Of a stretch of 27,061 nt of DNA, positions 8,087-15,583 are shown piece by piece. This DNA comes from Candidatus Aenigmatarchaeota archaeon (GTDB taxonomy: Archaea > Aenigmatarchaeota > Aenigmatarchaeia > QMZP01): positions 1 to 27,061 of the forward strand of contig QMZY01000002.1 in NCBI GenBank assembly GCA_003663415.1, read 5' to 3'. A program made the translations under genes and the position numbers. Every line of letters starts with the position of its first letter. Positions within the stretch are counted from its first letter, which is position 1. Under the pieces are notes generated by a model. The model saw nothing but the letters and a program-made list of their open reading frames with translations. It had not been told where the DNA came from and made no database searches.

Positions 8087-9312
8087 TTCCTTTTTAACCT
8101 TAAGACCTCTGCTAACAAAGCCAAGCCCCAGAACGCTGTGTAAATTAAAGGAATTACAATCAAGTATATCAAATATGTCTTTTTATAACTTCTTACTCTC
8201 TCCTTATTTAATTGAAAACTTTTATAAAGCATGTATGCGCCCAGAATAATTCCCACTAAAGAAAATATCAAAGATGCAGATACAAAACTATCAACCATGC
8301 CCATAAGATTTATTCCCTGAAAAACAGTCGAAATGTCCCAGTTAACTAAATAAAGCTTCCATATCATATCAGTAAACATGGTTACATACGTCCACACAAA
8401 TACAAAAAACACCGTAATTATAGCCAGAACCGTTATAAAATTCATAGGCAATAAAAACAATCCCAGATTTCCGTACTTTGGATTAAAGAGCATATGCCTG
8501 TATTTTATGGTATTTTGCAAAGCTCCCCTGTACCACCTTATCCTTTGTTTGAAGAGATTTTTCCATCTGTCCGGACATATAGTATAGGAAACGGCATCTA
8601 AATTATTTTCAATTTTGTATCCCATCTCATGAATTCTTAGAGCAATTTCCATATCTTCTGTGAGATTGCTCTCGTCGAATCCCCCTGCCTTTTCCAAGAC
8701 ATCCTTTCTGTACACAGAAAACACTCCCGGAGTCACATGAATTGAATCCAAAAACGCCAAAGCCTTTCTTAAAAATATATTCAAAATATACTCTGCATAT
8801 TGAATCTTTTCTAAAAAGTTTTTTGGATTCCATACCTTTAACGCAGGAGTGACAGCCCCGATCTTTGGATCCTTGAAGTACCCAACCATTTTTTTCAATA
8901 TATCTGGTTCTACCAATGAATCTGCATCTATACACACTATCAATTCACCTTTTGCTATTTTTAGTCCTCTGTTAAGAGAACAGGCTTTTCCTCGATTTTT
9001 CTTGTTATGCAAAACCTTTACTCCAGCAAATCCTTCTGCAATCTTACCTGTTTTGTCTTTGGAGCCATCATTAATCACAATAATCTCCAGTTTGTTTTTT
9101 GGATAGTTCAAGCCCAAAACAGAACGAATGGTTTTTCCTATGGTTTTCTCCTCATTATACGCTGGTATAAGGACAGACGCACTTGGAAGTCTTTTTGGTT
9201 TCCTTTCTTCCAAAAAACCTTTCTTATTCTCAATCATAAGAATAATCCATACCACTGAAATAAACACAAAAACATACCATGCAAAATAATTTATTGCGGT
9301 AGCCCAATGCAT
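8080..9312 (-). CDS. membrane family 2 glycosyltransferase
   Basis: A 410-aa processive-type GT2 enzyme that transfers a nucleotide-activated sugar at the cytoplasmic membrane. It has an N-terminal membrane helix (about 7-27), the GT-A domain with SVLIPAYNEE, the donor-site VINDGS, the metal-binding DAD (129-131), the TED acidic motif (218-220), and QRIRW (256-260, the QxxRW signature of processive synthases such as NodC, hyaluronan or cellulose synthases). Three or so C-terminal membrane helices follow. The sugar and polymer cannot be predicted. It starts 15 bp after the pilus ATPase gene, without a clear Shine-Dalgarno but near an AT-rich TATA-like stretch. Confidence 0.9.
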   Translation of the reverse strand: MHWATAINYFAWYVFVFISVVWIILMIENKKGFLEERKPKRLPSASVLIPAYNEEKTIGKTIRSVLGLNYPKNKLEIIVINDGSKDKTGKIAEGFAGVKVLHNKKNRGKACSLNRGLKIAKGELIVCIDADSLVEPDILKKMVGYFKDPKIGAVTPALKVWNPKNFLEKIQYAEYILNIFLRKALAFLDSIHVTPGVFSVYRKDVLEKAGGFDESNLTEDMEIALRIHEMGYKIENNLDAVSYTICPDRWKNLFKQRIRWYRGALQNTIKYRHMLFNPKYGNLGLFLLPMNFITVLAIITVFFVFVWTYVTMFTDMIWKLYLVNWDISTVFQGINLMGMVDSFVSASLIFSLVGIILGAYMLYKSFQLNKERVRSYKKTYLIYLIVIPLIYTAFWGLALLAEVLRLKRKW

Positions 9313-9327
9313 ATGTATTATATATAC

Positions 9328-11577
9328 TTACATCCTTAAAAGTGATTTAAACCAGTCCAGCCATTTTTGATAAACCTCATCTGGCTCAGCTGCGCCGGTT
9401 TCTTTTCTCAATTCTTCCTGTATCAAATGAAATTTCTGGTTTGATTTAACAACCCATTCTGCTTCCAGAATTTCCGGTTTGTTCAGCTTTTCCGACAACT
9501 CTACTATGGTCTGTTTGATTTTTGCCCTGAGATTTATGTTTTCCCATACAGCTTCCCAGTTGCCAGACCATTCTTTCACATAAGAAGAAATCCTGTTAAG
9601 AATTTCAGACTCGCCGTTTACAAATGTATCAGTTGGTTTGAGCGTGTCTTCTTTCCCTGAATACTCCATAAGGTTTACAAACGCTTCTTCTTTCAAAGGA
9701 TTCTTTTCCCATTCCTTTCTGATTTCTGTTATTTCTGTAACCCTTCTAAATCTATGCAGACCGTCAGCAGACCTTAAGGATTTGCATATTGGTATTATGT
9801 CTGTTGCTTTGAATGAGGTTGTTGGCACTCCCAGATCATTGACAACCCTGTCATAAACCCCGTAAGCAGACTCTCCGTGAATCGTTCCTGCCACCACATT
9901 GGACAAAGCCCCTATTCTCATTGCTTCATACAAAGCCTTGGCTTCCAGAGACCTTACCTCTCCTACTATAAGGGCAGAATCTCCAAGCCTTAGTGCTGTT
10001 CTTAATGCTTCATCAGCAGGCATTTCTGTTTCAATCCGAGTAATGACAGACCTTGATTTCAGTCTCTCAATGTTATAATGAAGTTCTCTTAACTGGTCTA
10101 CGGGAAGTTCTAATGTGTCTTCAATGACAACAATTCTGGTTTTCGGAAGCATCTCCAACATTAATGAACCCATCATAGACGTTTTCCCTGCTCCTCTCCC
10201 GCCTGCTATCAGCAACGAAACCATGCCGTCTATAAGGAAAGAAAGCAAACCAGCACCAAGCGGATTAAGCATCCTGCTTTTTATGAAAAGCGGCAAAGTC
10301 CATGGTTTATCCCTGTGCCTTCTTATGGCAAAACCAATCCCATAGGGAGAGAGTGTTCTTGTAATGATGCAAAACCTTGCCCTGCCTCCGGGAACCATTA
10401 ATTCTGTATCCAGAACAGGGTTTGCTTCATCCAAGGGCCTTCCTGATTGTATTCTCAACCGGGTTGCCCATGCTTCAGCATCTTCCATGCTTGGTATAAG
10501 ATTGGTTTTGCATTCTTCCCAGTCCTGATGGTAAACAAGGATTGGCTGCGTTTCTACAGGCGAGTTTATATAAATATCCTGAATCTTTTCATCAGCCAAT
10601 AAAAGCTCAAGAACGCCTAACCCGGCCGTATATCTTGTCAGTATGGTTGCAAGAGTTTCAATCTCTTTTAATGTTAAGGACACGCCCTGCTTGTCAGCCA
10701 TTTCCCTTATCATATCCTTTCCTATAGAGAAAAAGACTTCTCTTATATCCTTTGTTCTTACAAACTCTGCCTCTTTTGGTTTGTGTTCTGCCATGTATCT
10801 TCTTGCAGCATCAAGAACTGCGTATTGCTCTTCAGGAAGCTTAAACTCGGGAGGGATAATATGATAAAAATACTGCGCACTGTCAGGAACCTTAAAAATC
10901 TCAACAATACTATCCCTTACTTTGTACCTGTCTATAGATTTTCCTCTTTCAGGAAGAGTTAGCATGTATCTTGTGAGCATAAAATTTGGTCTGACGCTTG
11001 GAAGAAATATTTCTCTATATAAAGACCTGTCACCAATATGATAGCCTGAAAGATGGGGCATTGCGAACTGAATAATCTTGGTTGCTTCGAGCTTCTTCTT
11101 TATAACATCCAGAGCATTGGCTTTATACAAAAGGATACAATTATAACATTTTTTAGACACAGCTTTTTTCATTTTTATATTTGTTCTTCTTATCTCCCTT
11201 ACACATTCAACATACGCTCCTATAGGATCTCTCCTCATAAGGTCAAGAATTATATATTGAAGCTTTTGCAGCCTGCCCGGATAACACCTTTCACACTCTT
11301 CTCCGCCAAGATTTTTTCTTGAAATTATTTTCCCTCTTATAAGCTCCTCTATAACATTCGCTATCTCCCTTAATAATTTGACCTGCTCATACTCATACTC
11401 GTATTCCCTGTTTTTTGCCAGAACAACTGTTCTTACCTTTTTCAGTTCCAGAATTCTGTCTATAACCCTTCCCATGCATTCTTCAAAATCTTCTATTGAA
11501 GCTCCGTATAAACAGCCCATACAGTTTATTCTAAGCTTCATTTTGTCTGCGTCATATTCGTAATCACATACCTTCAT
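9328..11577 (-). CDS. GspE/TadA-like type IV pilus or secretion ATPase
   Basis: A large (749 aa) VirB11/GspE-family ATPase of the archaeal pilus/archaellum type, powering pilin assembly at the membrane. The C-terminal half has Walker A GGRGAGKTS (about 459-467), an Asp/Glu box (VIEDTLELP), Walker B SALIVGEVRS, and the His box GTIHGESAYG. The N-terminal ~230 residues contain three CxxC pairs (CMGC, CERC, CYNC) plus single cysteines, so a zinc or Fe-S site is plausible. I prefer ATG 11577, preceded by GTGAT, over a TTG six codons upstream (11595). No pilin or TadC-like membrane partner is in the window. The two coiled-coil genes divergent from it may be accessory factors. Confidence 0.9.
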   Translation of the reverse strand: MKVCDYEYDADKMKLRINCMGCLYGASIEDFEECMGRVIDRILELKKVRTVVLAKNREYEYEYEQVKLLREIANVIEELIRGKIISRKNLGGEECERCYPGRLQKLQYIILDLMRRDPIGAYVECVREIRRTNIKMKKAVSKKCYNCILLYKANALDVIKKKLEATKIIQFAMPHLSGYHIGDRSLYREIFLPSVRPNFMLTRYMLTLPERGKSIDRYKVRDSIVEIFKVPDSAQYFYHIIPPEFKLPEEQYAVLDAARRYMAEHKPKEAEFVRTKDIREVFFSIGKDMIREMADKQGVSLTLKEIETLATILTRYTAGLGVLELLLADEKIQDIYINSPVETQPILVYHQDWEECKTNLIPSMEDAEAWATRLRIQSGRPLDEANPVLDTELMVPGGRARFCIITRTLSPYGIGFAIRRHRDKPWTLPLFIKSRMLNPLGAGLLSFLIDGMVSLLIAGGRGAGKTSMMGSLMLEMLPKTRIVVIEDTLELPVDQLRELHYNIERLKSRSVITRIETEMPADEALRTALRLGDSALIVGEVRSLEAKALYEAMRIGALSNVVAGTIHGESAYGVYDRVVNDLGVPTTSFKATDIIPICKSLRSADGLHRFRRVTEITEIRKEWEKNPLKEEAFVNLMEYSGKEDTLKPTDTFVNGESEILNRISSYVKEWSGNWEAVWENINLRAKIKQTIVELSEKLNKPEILEAEWVVKSNQKFHLIQEELRKETGAAEPDEVYQKWLDWFKSLLRM

Positions 11578-11647
11578 TTTATCACAAAAACCCAATATAT
11601 AATATTTATTATTGGAACTTTAATTAAATATTAATAGAGTAGATAAA

Positions 11648-12043
11648 ATGGCTGTGTTCAAAAAAGAGCGTCCAAAGACTTTGCATGCTGTTATAAATGA
11701 GCTTGTGGAAAGGGTAAACAGCAATATACAGAGGTTAAGGGTTTTGGAGCAATCTTCAGACTCTGTTGTTACCAGAACAAACTCATTGGAGCAGAATTAT
11801 TTGCAGTTAAAAAAAGACCTTCAAAAACAGATTTCAGAGATTAACAAATCCATTTCAAAGCTTGATGAAAGAATCACAAAGATAGAAACCACCTTAAAAG
11901 AAGTTATAGAATATGTTAAAAAACTTCCAACCACGTCAAAAATAAAAGAGCTCGAAGAAATGATAGAAATATACAATCCAATCACTTCAAAATTTGTTAC
12001 AAAAGAGGAAGTTCTTTCGCTTATGAAAAAAAACAATAAATAG
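11648..12043 (+). CDS. coiled-coil protein of unknown function
   Basis: A 131-aa protein. After a basic N-terminus it is almost entirely predicted coiled coil (about 25-105, regular hydrophobic heptads), ending in a short Pro/Thr-spaced helix and KEEVLSLMKK. There is no signal peptide or membrane segment. It is divergent from the pilus ATPase, with a 70-bp intergenic region containing AT-rich TATA-like sequence for both directions, and is followed 34 bp later by another coiled-coil gene. By position it may be a cytoplasmic scaffold for the pilus motor, analogous in role to archaellum accessory proteins FlaC/D, but there is no sequence recognition. Confidence 0.6.
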   Translation: MAVFKKERPKTLHAVINELVERVNSNIQRLRVLEQSSDSVVTRTNSLEQNYLQLKKDLQKQISEINKSISKLDERITKIETTLKEVIEYVKKLPTTSKIKELEEMIEIYNPITSKFVTKEEVLSLMKKNNK

Positions 12044-12077
12044 CAGAAAAATAAATATTTTTATATCAGGTGAGTAA

Positions 12078-12947
12078 ATGAAACTCTGGCCATTTAAAAA
12101 ATCAGAACCAAAAACTGCTTCTGCAGTTCCTACACAAAGGGTTATTGACCTTTCTTCAAAAGGATTGTCCGAGCCTGAAATAATAAAAGTCTTAAAAAAA
12201 GAAGGATACACACCTGTTCAGGTTGACGCTGCTATGAAAGAAGCGCTTCGCGGTGCAACCGCAGGAAAGCCGCTTGGACCGCCAAGCAGGGCAGTTCAAG
12301 CAGAGCAGAGACCGCCGCAACCATTTCCTGAACCTCAAACCAGATACGAAAGAACATACGAGCCACCATATGAACCACCTGCACAAAAACCAGAAGAGCT
12401 TGACAAAAAACTTCCCATGCTGCCCGACCTTCCTGAAGAGCTTCCGCCAGAACCACCGGAACCATTTGCGCCACAGCCGGCGCAACCAGAACCGTTTCCA
12501 CCAGAGACAGAAGACTTGGGACCAGAACCCTTCCTGCCAAAACCAAAACCAAGAGAATTTCCAGAAGAGAGCATACCCAAATTACCGAGCACACAAAAAA
12601 GGGACATAAGAGAGGAAAGGAGAAGAGCAATAGAAGAGCTTGCAGAGGCAGTTATAGATGAAAAATGGGACGAGTTTAAGGAAAAAATAAATGATTTTAA
12701 CATAAAATACCAGGAGCTCAACAAAAAAATTTCAGAGCTTGAGCAAAGGCTTGGTCAGGTGCATACAGAAAAAACAAATGAAATAAAAGAGATAGAAACC
12801 AAAATCGACTCTTATAAACAATCCTTAGAGGAGCTGACAGCAAAAATGGAATCCATGGAAAAGGCAATGAAAGATTCTTTAACACCAATGATGCAGACCC
12901 TGAGAAGCCTCTCAGACACCATTAAACTTCTAAAAGAGAAAAAATAA
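12078..12947 (+). CDS. UBA-like/proline-rich/coiled-coil protein
   Basis: A 289-aa protein of three parts. It has a short helical region resembling a UBA/CUE-type three-helix motif (VIDLSSKGLSEPEIIKVLKK, about 23-42), a long Pro/Glu-rich linker (about 66-172), and a C-terminal coiled coil (about 175-285). There is no membrane helix. The ATG follows AGGTGAGTAA, a strong archaeal Shine-Dalgarno. It is in an operon-like arrangement with the preceding coiled-coil gene and divergent from the pilus ATPase, so a structural or tethering role at the pilus machinery is plausible but unproven. The Pro-rich linker is compositional, so homology searches may give false matches there. Confidence 0.65.
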   Translation: MKLWPFKKSEPKTASAVPTQRVIDLSSKGLSEPEIIKVLKKEGYTPVQVDAAMKEALRGATAGKPLGPPSRAVQAEQRPPQPFPEPQTRYERTYEPPYEPPAQKPEELDKKLPMLPDLPEELPPEPPEPFAPQPAQPEPFPPETEDLGPEPFLPKPKPREFPEESIPKLPSTQKRDIREERRRAIEELAEAVIDEKWDEFKEKINDFNIKYQELNKKISELEQRLGQVHTEKTNEIKEIETKIDSYKQSLEELTAKMESMEKAMKDSLTPMMQTLRSLSDTIKLLKEKK

Positions 12948-13032
12948 TCATTGGAGAGCGAAATTTAGCGAGTGATAGCAAACTGTATATCCTCCTGTTT
13001 GCAAAGCAATTTGAATGCCGAAGTTGATTTTC
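12948..13032. other. short intergenic region with a hairpin
   Basis: An 85-bp gap between convergent genes. It contains GCAAAC...GTTTGC (about 12979-13005), which can form a hairpin and could end transcripts from either side. Nothing else is seen. Confidence 0.35.
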
Positions 13033-13347
13033 TCATTCTACAACAACTGCTGTTCCGCTTGCACTCACCATTAACATGCTCTGTCCTACTGTTTCATAAT
13101 CCAAATCAACGCTTAAAATGGCATTCGCGCCGAGATTTTTTGCTTCTTCTATCATTTCATTTATCGCTATTTCCTTTGCCTTTCTCAATTCTTTTTCGTA
13201 TGCTGCTGCTCTTCCGCCTATAATATCCCTTATCCCCGCAAACAAGTCCTTAAACACATTCGCACCCATTATCGCCTCTCCACTTACAATACCAAAATAT
13301 TTAACAATTTTTTTACCTTCCACAGTTGGTGTTGTTGATACCAGCAT
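13033..13347 (-). CDS. YbjQ/UPF0145 family protein
   Basis: A 104-aa member of the UPF0145 (YbjQ) family, recognised by its start (LVSTTPTVEGK), YFGIVSGEAIMGAN, and the conserved helix-strand EAKNLGANAILSVDLDYET. Members form pentameric rings and have been proposed to bind metals, but their role is not established. The length is the family norm. The ATG follows GGAGGTGGTG, a near-perfect Shine-Dalgarno. It is a single gene, convergent with the coiled-coil operon. Confidence 0.92.
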   Translation of the reverse strand: MLVSTTPTVEGKKIVKYFGIVSGEAIMGANVFKDLFAGIRDIIGGRAAAYEKELRKAKEIAINEMIEEAKNLGANAILSVDLDYETVGQSMLMVSASGTAVVVE

Positions 13348-13571
13348 TTTACACCACCTCCATTATTTAGTTTATTATTGGCAGATGGTATTTAAGAAGA
13401 AATATTATGTTGGTTTTCCAAACGAACGCGAGAACAGGATTTTAATGTCATGTGTTGAAGCCGAAAAATCTCAAGTTTGAGAGCCCGAGCAGCTTATCAA
13501 TAATCTGCTAAGCAGAGAATATTTTAGGCCGCTTATTTTTTGTTTGTAGTAATTTATTAGTAGTATAAATA

Positions 13572-13585
13572 GAAAGTTTAAATAT
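13572..13585 (+). promoter_or_regulatory. TATA-box promoter of the metallopeptidase gene
   Basis: GAAAGTTTAAATAT is a purine-rich BRE followed by an archaeal TATA box, ending about 30 bp before the ATG at 13616. Transcription should start close to the ATG, giving a leaderless or very short-leader mRNA. This fits the absence of a Shine-Dalgarno. The rest of 13348-13615 holds short hairpins (e.g. CTGCT/AGCAG near 13507-13517) and no supported gene. Confidence 0.6.
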
Positions 13586-13615
13586 GAGTTATTTGTATAA
13601 TTATATTGGTTTAAA

Positions 13616-14680
13616 ATGACAAATATTCAAGCTTTGAATTCATTGGATGAAGCACTTGTGGATAGTGCTAAAAATGTTAAAATTCTTTATTATATCGAAC
13701 CTGTTAATGCAGAAGACCAAAAGGAGGAATTTTTAGCTGGCAGGATTCAAAACCCTCGTTTTACATACAGGGATTTAGAATATAATCCTGAAGATGTTGC
13801 ACAAAAATTAGAACCGATTGAAACACCAGATGACGAACTGGGTGCAATTTTTGAAAGGAAGAAAAAGAACATTTTACTTGAAAATACGATTATTGCAAAC
13901 AGAGGGGACGAAGATAAGGTTAGAGAAACTACAGTTGCAGTTTATGGTTCTCCAGACGAGCGGCTTGTGGAATATGCTGATGAATTATTAAGACAAACGC
14001 CTAATGTTGAAGCTACAAAAAATGTATCTTCTGAACATATTATAGCTGCTTTACAAGAAGCTTTATATGAATATGGTCTTACAGACTGGAATGTTGAAGT
14101 TTCGGATAAAAGGTTAACAACAGTTTATGCTGCTGAAAAGAAAATTAGTGTTTGCAGAAACAGAAAATTTGCTGAAATTGATACTGAAAGATTAAAAGTG
14201 CATGAAGTTGGGGTTCATGTTTTGAGGGCTGCCAATGGTTATGAACAACCTCTTAAGATATTTGCATTAGGATTGCCTGGATATTTGCCAACAGAAGAGG
14301 GACTGGCCTTATATTTTGAGGAATTAACAGGCAATACAAGCAAAGAATTAGTGAGAGATTACGCAGCAAGAGTTATTGCCGTGGATTCTGTTTGCCGGGG
14401 TTTGAATTTTAGACAGACTTTTGACAGGTTAAAAAGCTATGATTTAACTGATGACCAAGCTTGGAACTCAGCGGTCAGGGCACACAGGGCAGGTGGATAT
14501 ATTAAAGATCATGTGTATTTGCAGGGGTATAGAAGGGTTAAGGAAGTTGCAGCAAAGGACGGTGATTTTGATACACTATATGTTGGTAAAATAGGAATTG
14601 AACATTTGCAATTAGTTGGGAGATTACTAAAAAACGGAATTCTCAAAGAAGCAAACCATAAACCTCATTTTGTGTATTAG
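13616..14680 (+). CDS. DUF1704-type zinc metallopeptidase (MATCAP-like family)
   Basis: A 354-aa protein of the DUF1704 family, the group that includes eukaryotic tubulin-tyrosine carboxypeptidase MATCAP and bacterial proteins with a QEGLA-like motif. The HExxxH zinc site is HEVGVH (196-201), followed by the conserved HVLRAANG and the glutamate motif TEEGLALYFEE (226-236). It should hydrolyse peptide bonds at C-terminal tails or otherwise act as a metallopeptidase; the substrate is unknown. It is shorter than many members but contains the complete active-site block. It has its own promoter and no operon partners. Codon choice looks more A/T-ending than in neighbours, which may hint at separate acquisition. 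Confidence 0.85.
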   Translation: MTNIQALNSLDEALVDSAKNVKILYYIEPVNAEDQKEEFLAGRIQNPRFTYRDLEYNPEDVAQKLEPIETPDDELGAIFERKKKNILLENTIIANRGDEDKVRETTVAVYGSPDERLVEYADELLRQTPNVEATKNVSSEHIIAALQEALYEYGLTDWNVEVSDKRLTTVYAAEKKISVCRNRKFAEIDTERLKVHEVGVHVLRAANGYEQPLKIFALGLPGYLPTEEGLALYFEELTGNTSKELVRDYAARVIAVDSVCRGLNFRQTFDRLKSYDLTDDQAWNSAVRAHRAGGYIKDHVYLQGYRRVKEVAAKDGDFDTLYVGKIGIEHLQLVGRLLKNGILKEANHKPHFVY

Positions 14681-14816
14681 ATTTTTATAAATAGTTATTA
14701 TCGCTATTATAACAATTATAATTTTGGGTTTCATGGTTGCTATTTTCTTACCAGAATCAACTATGTGTGCCCTGATGAATTGTCATTGTAAAGAAGATAT
14801 AAGTGAAAGACCCTAA
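14681..14816 (+). other. possible small membrane peptide or decayed gene
   Basis: Directly after the metallopeptidase a frame from 14691 to the TAA at 14814-14816 encodes a hydrophobic stretch (IIAIITIIILGFMVAIF) followed by a Cys-rich end (CALMNCHCKED). The only ATG is inside the hydrophobic stretch (14733), and there is no good ribosome-binding site. Further open pieces in other frames continue to about 14970. This looks more like the remains of a small membrane protein gene than an active one. The rest of 14817-14956 shows nothing recognisable. Confidence 0.3.
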
Positions 14817-14956
14817 ATTCCTGTACAATTTCTGACCCAATTTTTACATTTGGAATTTTCCATTTTTACAAAGTATGTTCTGTTCAAGAAATTCTTATGT
14901 CAAATGGTCAAGAGATTGGAAAAAGGATTGATGTAGATTTTAGCAGCTGTAAGATT

Positions 14957-15040
14957 ATGCAAACGACCTAATTAATTACAAGCTGTCATTTGCTGATTGT
15001 TCCTGACGGTTTGCAATTTATTGTGTCAGAACTATAAATT
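14957..15040 (-). repeat. structured ~85-bp repeat, copy C
   Basis: Read on the minus strand, this copy matches two plus-strand copies near 23.2 and 24.0 kb. It has two hairpins. P2 is GTTC-TGAC (15032-15025) with GTCAGGAAC (15007-14999), containing one bulge. P3 is AGCAAATGAC (14994-14985) with GTCGTTTGC (14967-14959), containing one U.G pair. The pairing is kept although the arm sequence differs from the other copies. It lies between the metallopeptidase and the 3' end of tRNA-Gly. Confidence 0.8.
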
Positions 15041-15140
15041 GAGATTTAAAGCATATTAAGCTTAAACTCAGATTCTCAAGCTGGATTTCTGAGTTTGTCC
15101 TTACGTACGCAGAATAAATCCAAAATGCGCCGGACGGGAT

Positions 15141-15440
15141 TTTCGTATCCTAAACAAAACATTTCTTTTTTGGTTGCTTTTAAAAACTTTATTGGAAGCG
15201 AGCGGAACGAAGTGGAGTGAAGCTGAACTTTCGATTGACGCTCTGAAAGAGCGTCCTTCCAGACAATTGCTCAAGCTTTTGCCTTGAGGAAAAGCTTGCT
15301 GGAAGCGAACGAAGCGTCAGCGAAGTGAAGCTCCTGTTTTGCTCAAGCTTTTGCCTTGAGGAAAAGCTTGCTGGAAGCGAACGAAGCGTCAGCGAAGTGA
15401 AGCTCCTTTCTGGTCAAGCTCTTTTTTGAAAAGAGCTTGT
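15141..15440 (-). other. tRNA-Gly intron 2 (T-loop 59/60, 300 nt)
   Basis: The junctions form a BHB core. T-stem ACGGG/CCCGT is followed by a 4-bp helix TTCG/CGAA, with 3-nt bulges AA|A and AA|T; cutting after the second base of each gives the T-loop TTCGAAT. The intron starts with the hairpin CAAGCTC...GAGCTTG and contains an exact 67-bp tandem duplication and an inverted GACGCTC hairpin module. No outer intron helix is obvious, unlike in tRNA-Thr. It has no endonuclease-like ORF. Confidence 0.8.
15269..15407. repeat. exact 67-bp tandem duplication inside the tRNA-Gly T-loop intron
   Basis: Positions 15269-15335 and 15341-15407 are identical over 67 bp, with a 72-bp period. Each unit holds a CAAGCTTTT/AAAAGCTTG hairpin followed by a block rich in GAAGCG and GCGAAG words. 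A diverged copy of the second half lies at about 15192-15224, and another is in the tRNA-Thr intron (16701-16737). Confidence 0.95.
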
Positions 15441-15469
15441 TTCGAACCCGTGTCACAGGCTTGGAAGGC

Positions 15470-15514
15470 TTTTCTCTCACAGGCACGGCCTCAACCCTTC
15501 CCATACCCGCAAGT
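15470..15514 (-). other. tRNA-Gly intron 1 (position 29/30, 45 nt)
   Basis: Removal restores a perfect 5-bp anticodon stem and a canonical CTTCCAA loop. The BHB around it is imperfect: the intron-side helix CTTGC/GTGAG pairs with two wobbles and the outer helix has one mismatch, so position 29/30 rests mainly on the quality of the spliced product. Confidence 0.7.
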
Positions 15515-15583
15515 CTGGATCCTACCACTAGACTACCGGCGCTTAATTTATTTTTCCCTGAATTATATTTTTATACTTTATGC

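Larger units (their letters stand above)
15127..15542 (-). tRNA. tRNA-Gly (TCC) interrupted by two introns
   Basis: Exons are 15542-15515, 15469-15441 and 15140-15127. Joined, they make a standard 71-nt tRNA-Gly. The acceptor is GCGCCGG/CCGGCGC with discriminator A. The D-arm is GTCTAGTGGTAGGAT. The anticodon arm is CAGGC-CTTCCAA-GCCTG (anticodon TCC), the variable loop TGAC, and the T-arm ACGGG-TTCGAAT-CCCGT. No CCA is encoded. Intron 1 (45 nt) is at 29/30, within the anticodon stem; without its removal the stem has a mismatch and the loop makes no sense. Intron 2 (300 nt) is at 59/60 in the T-loop. A TATA-like stretch at about 15562-15577 lies 20-35 bp upstream. Confidence 0.88.

Noticed and set aside
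12232..12724. Long minus-strand open frames opposite the proline-rich protein
   Set aside because: They are shadows caused by the biased codon content of the proline/glutamate-rich plus-strand gene.
13387..13480. 31-codon open frame beginning MVFKKKYYVGF
   Set aside because: No ribosome-binding site, very short, no similarity recognised.
15269..15407. CRISPR array
   Set aside because: Only two 67-bp units with a 5-bp gap; no spacers of constant length and no cas genes.
15141..15440. Group I intron or homing-endonuclease intron
   Set aside because: No conserved group I core segments or LAGLIDADG-type ORF seen; the junctions fit the archaeal BHB instead.
15343..15528. 61-codon open frame on the minus strand across tRNA-Gly and its intron
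   Set aside because: It runs through tRNA exons and the 67-bp repeat. The similar peptide (KELHFADAS...) in the Thr intron simply reflects the shared non-coding block.
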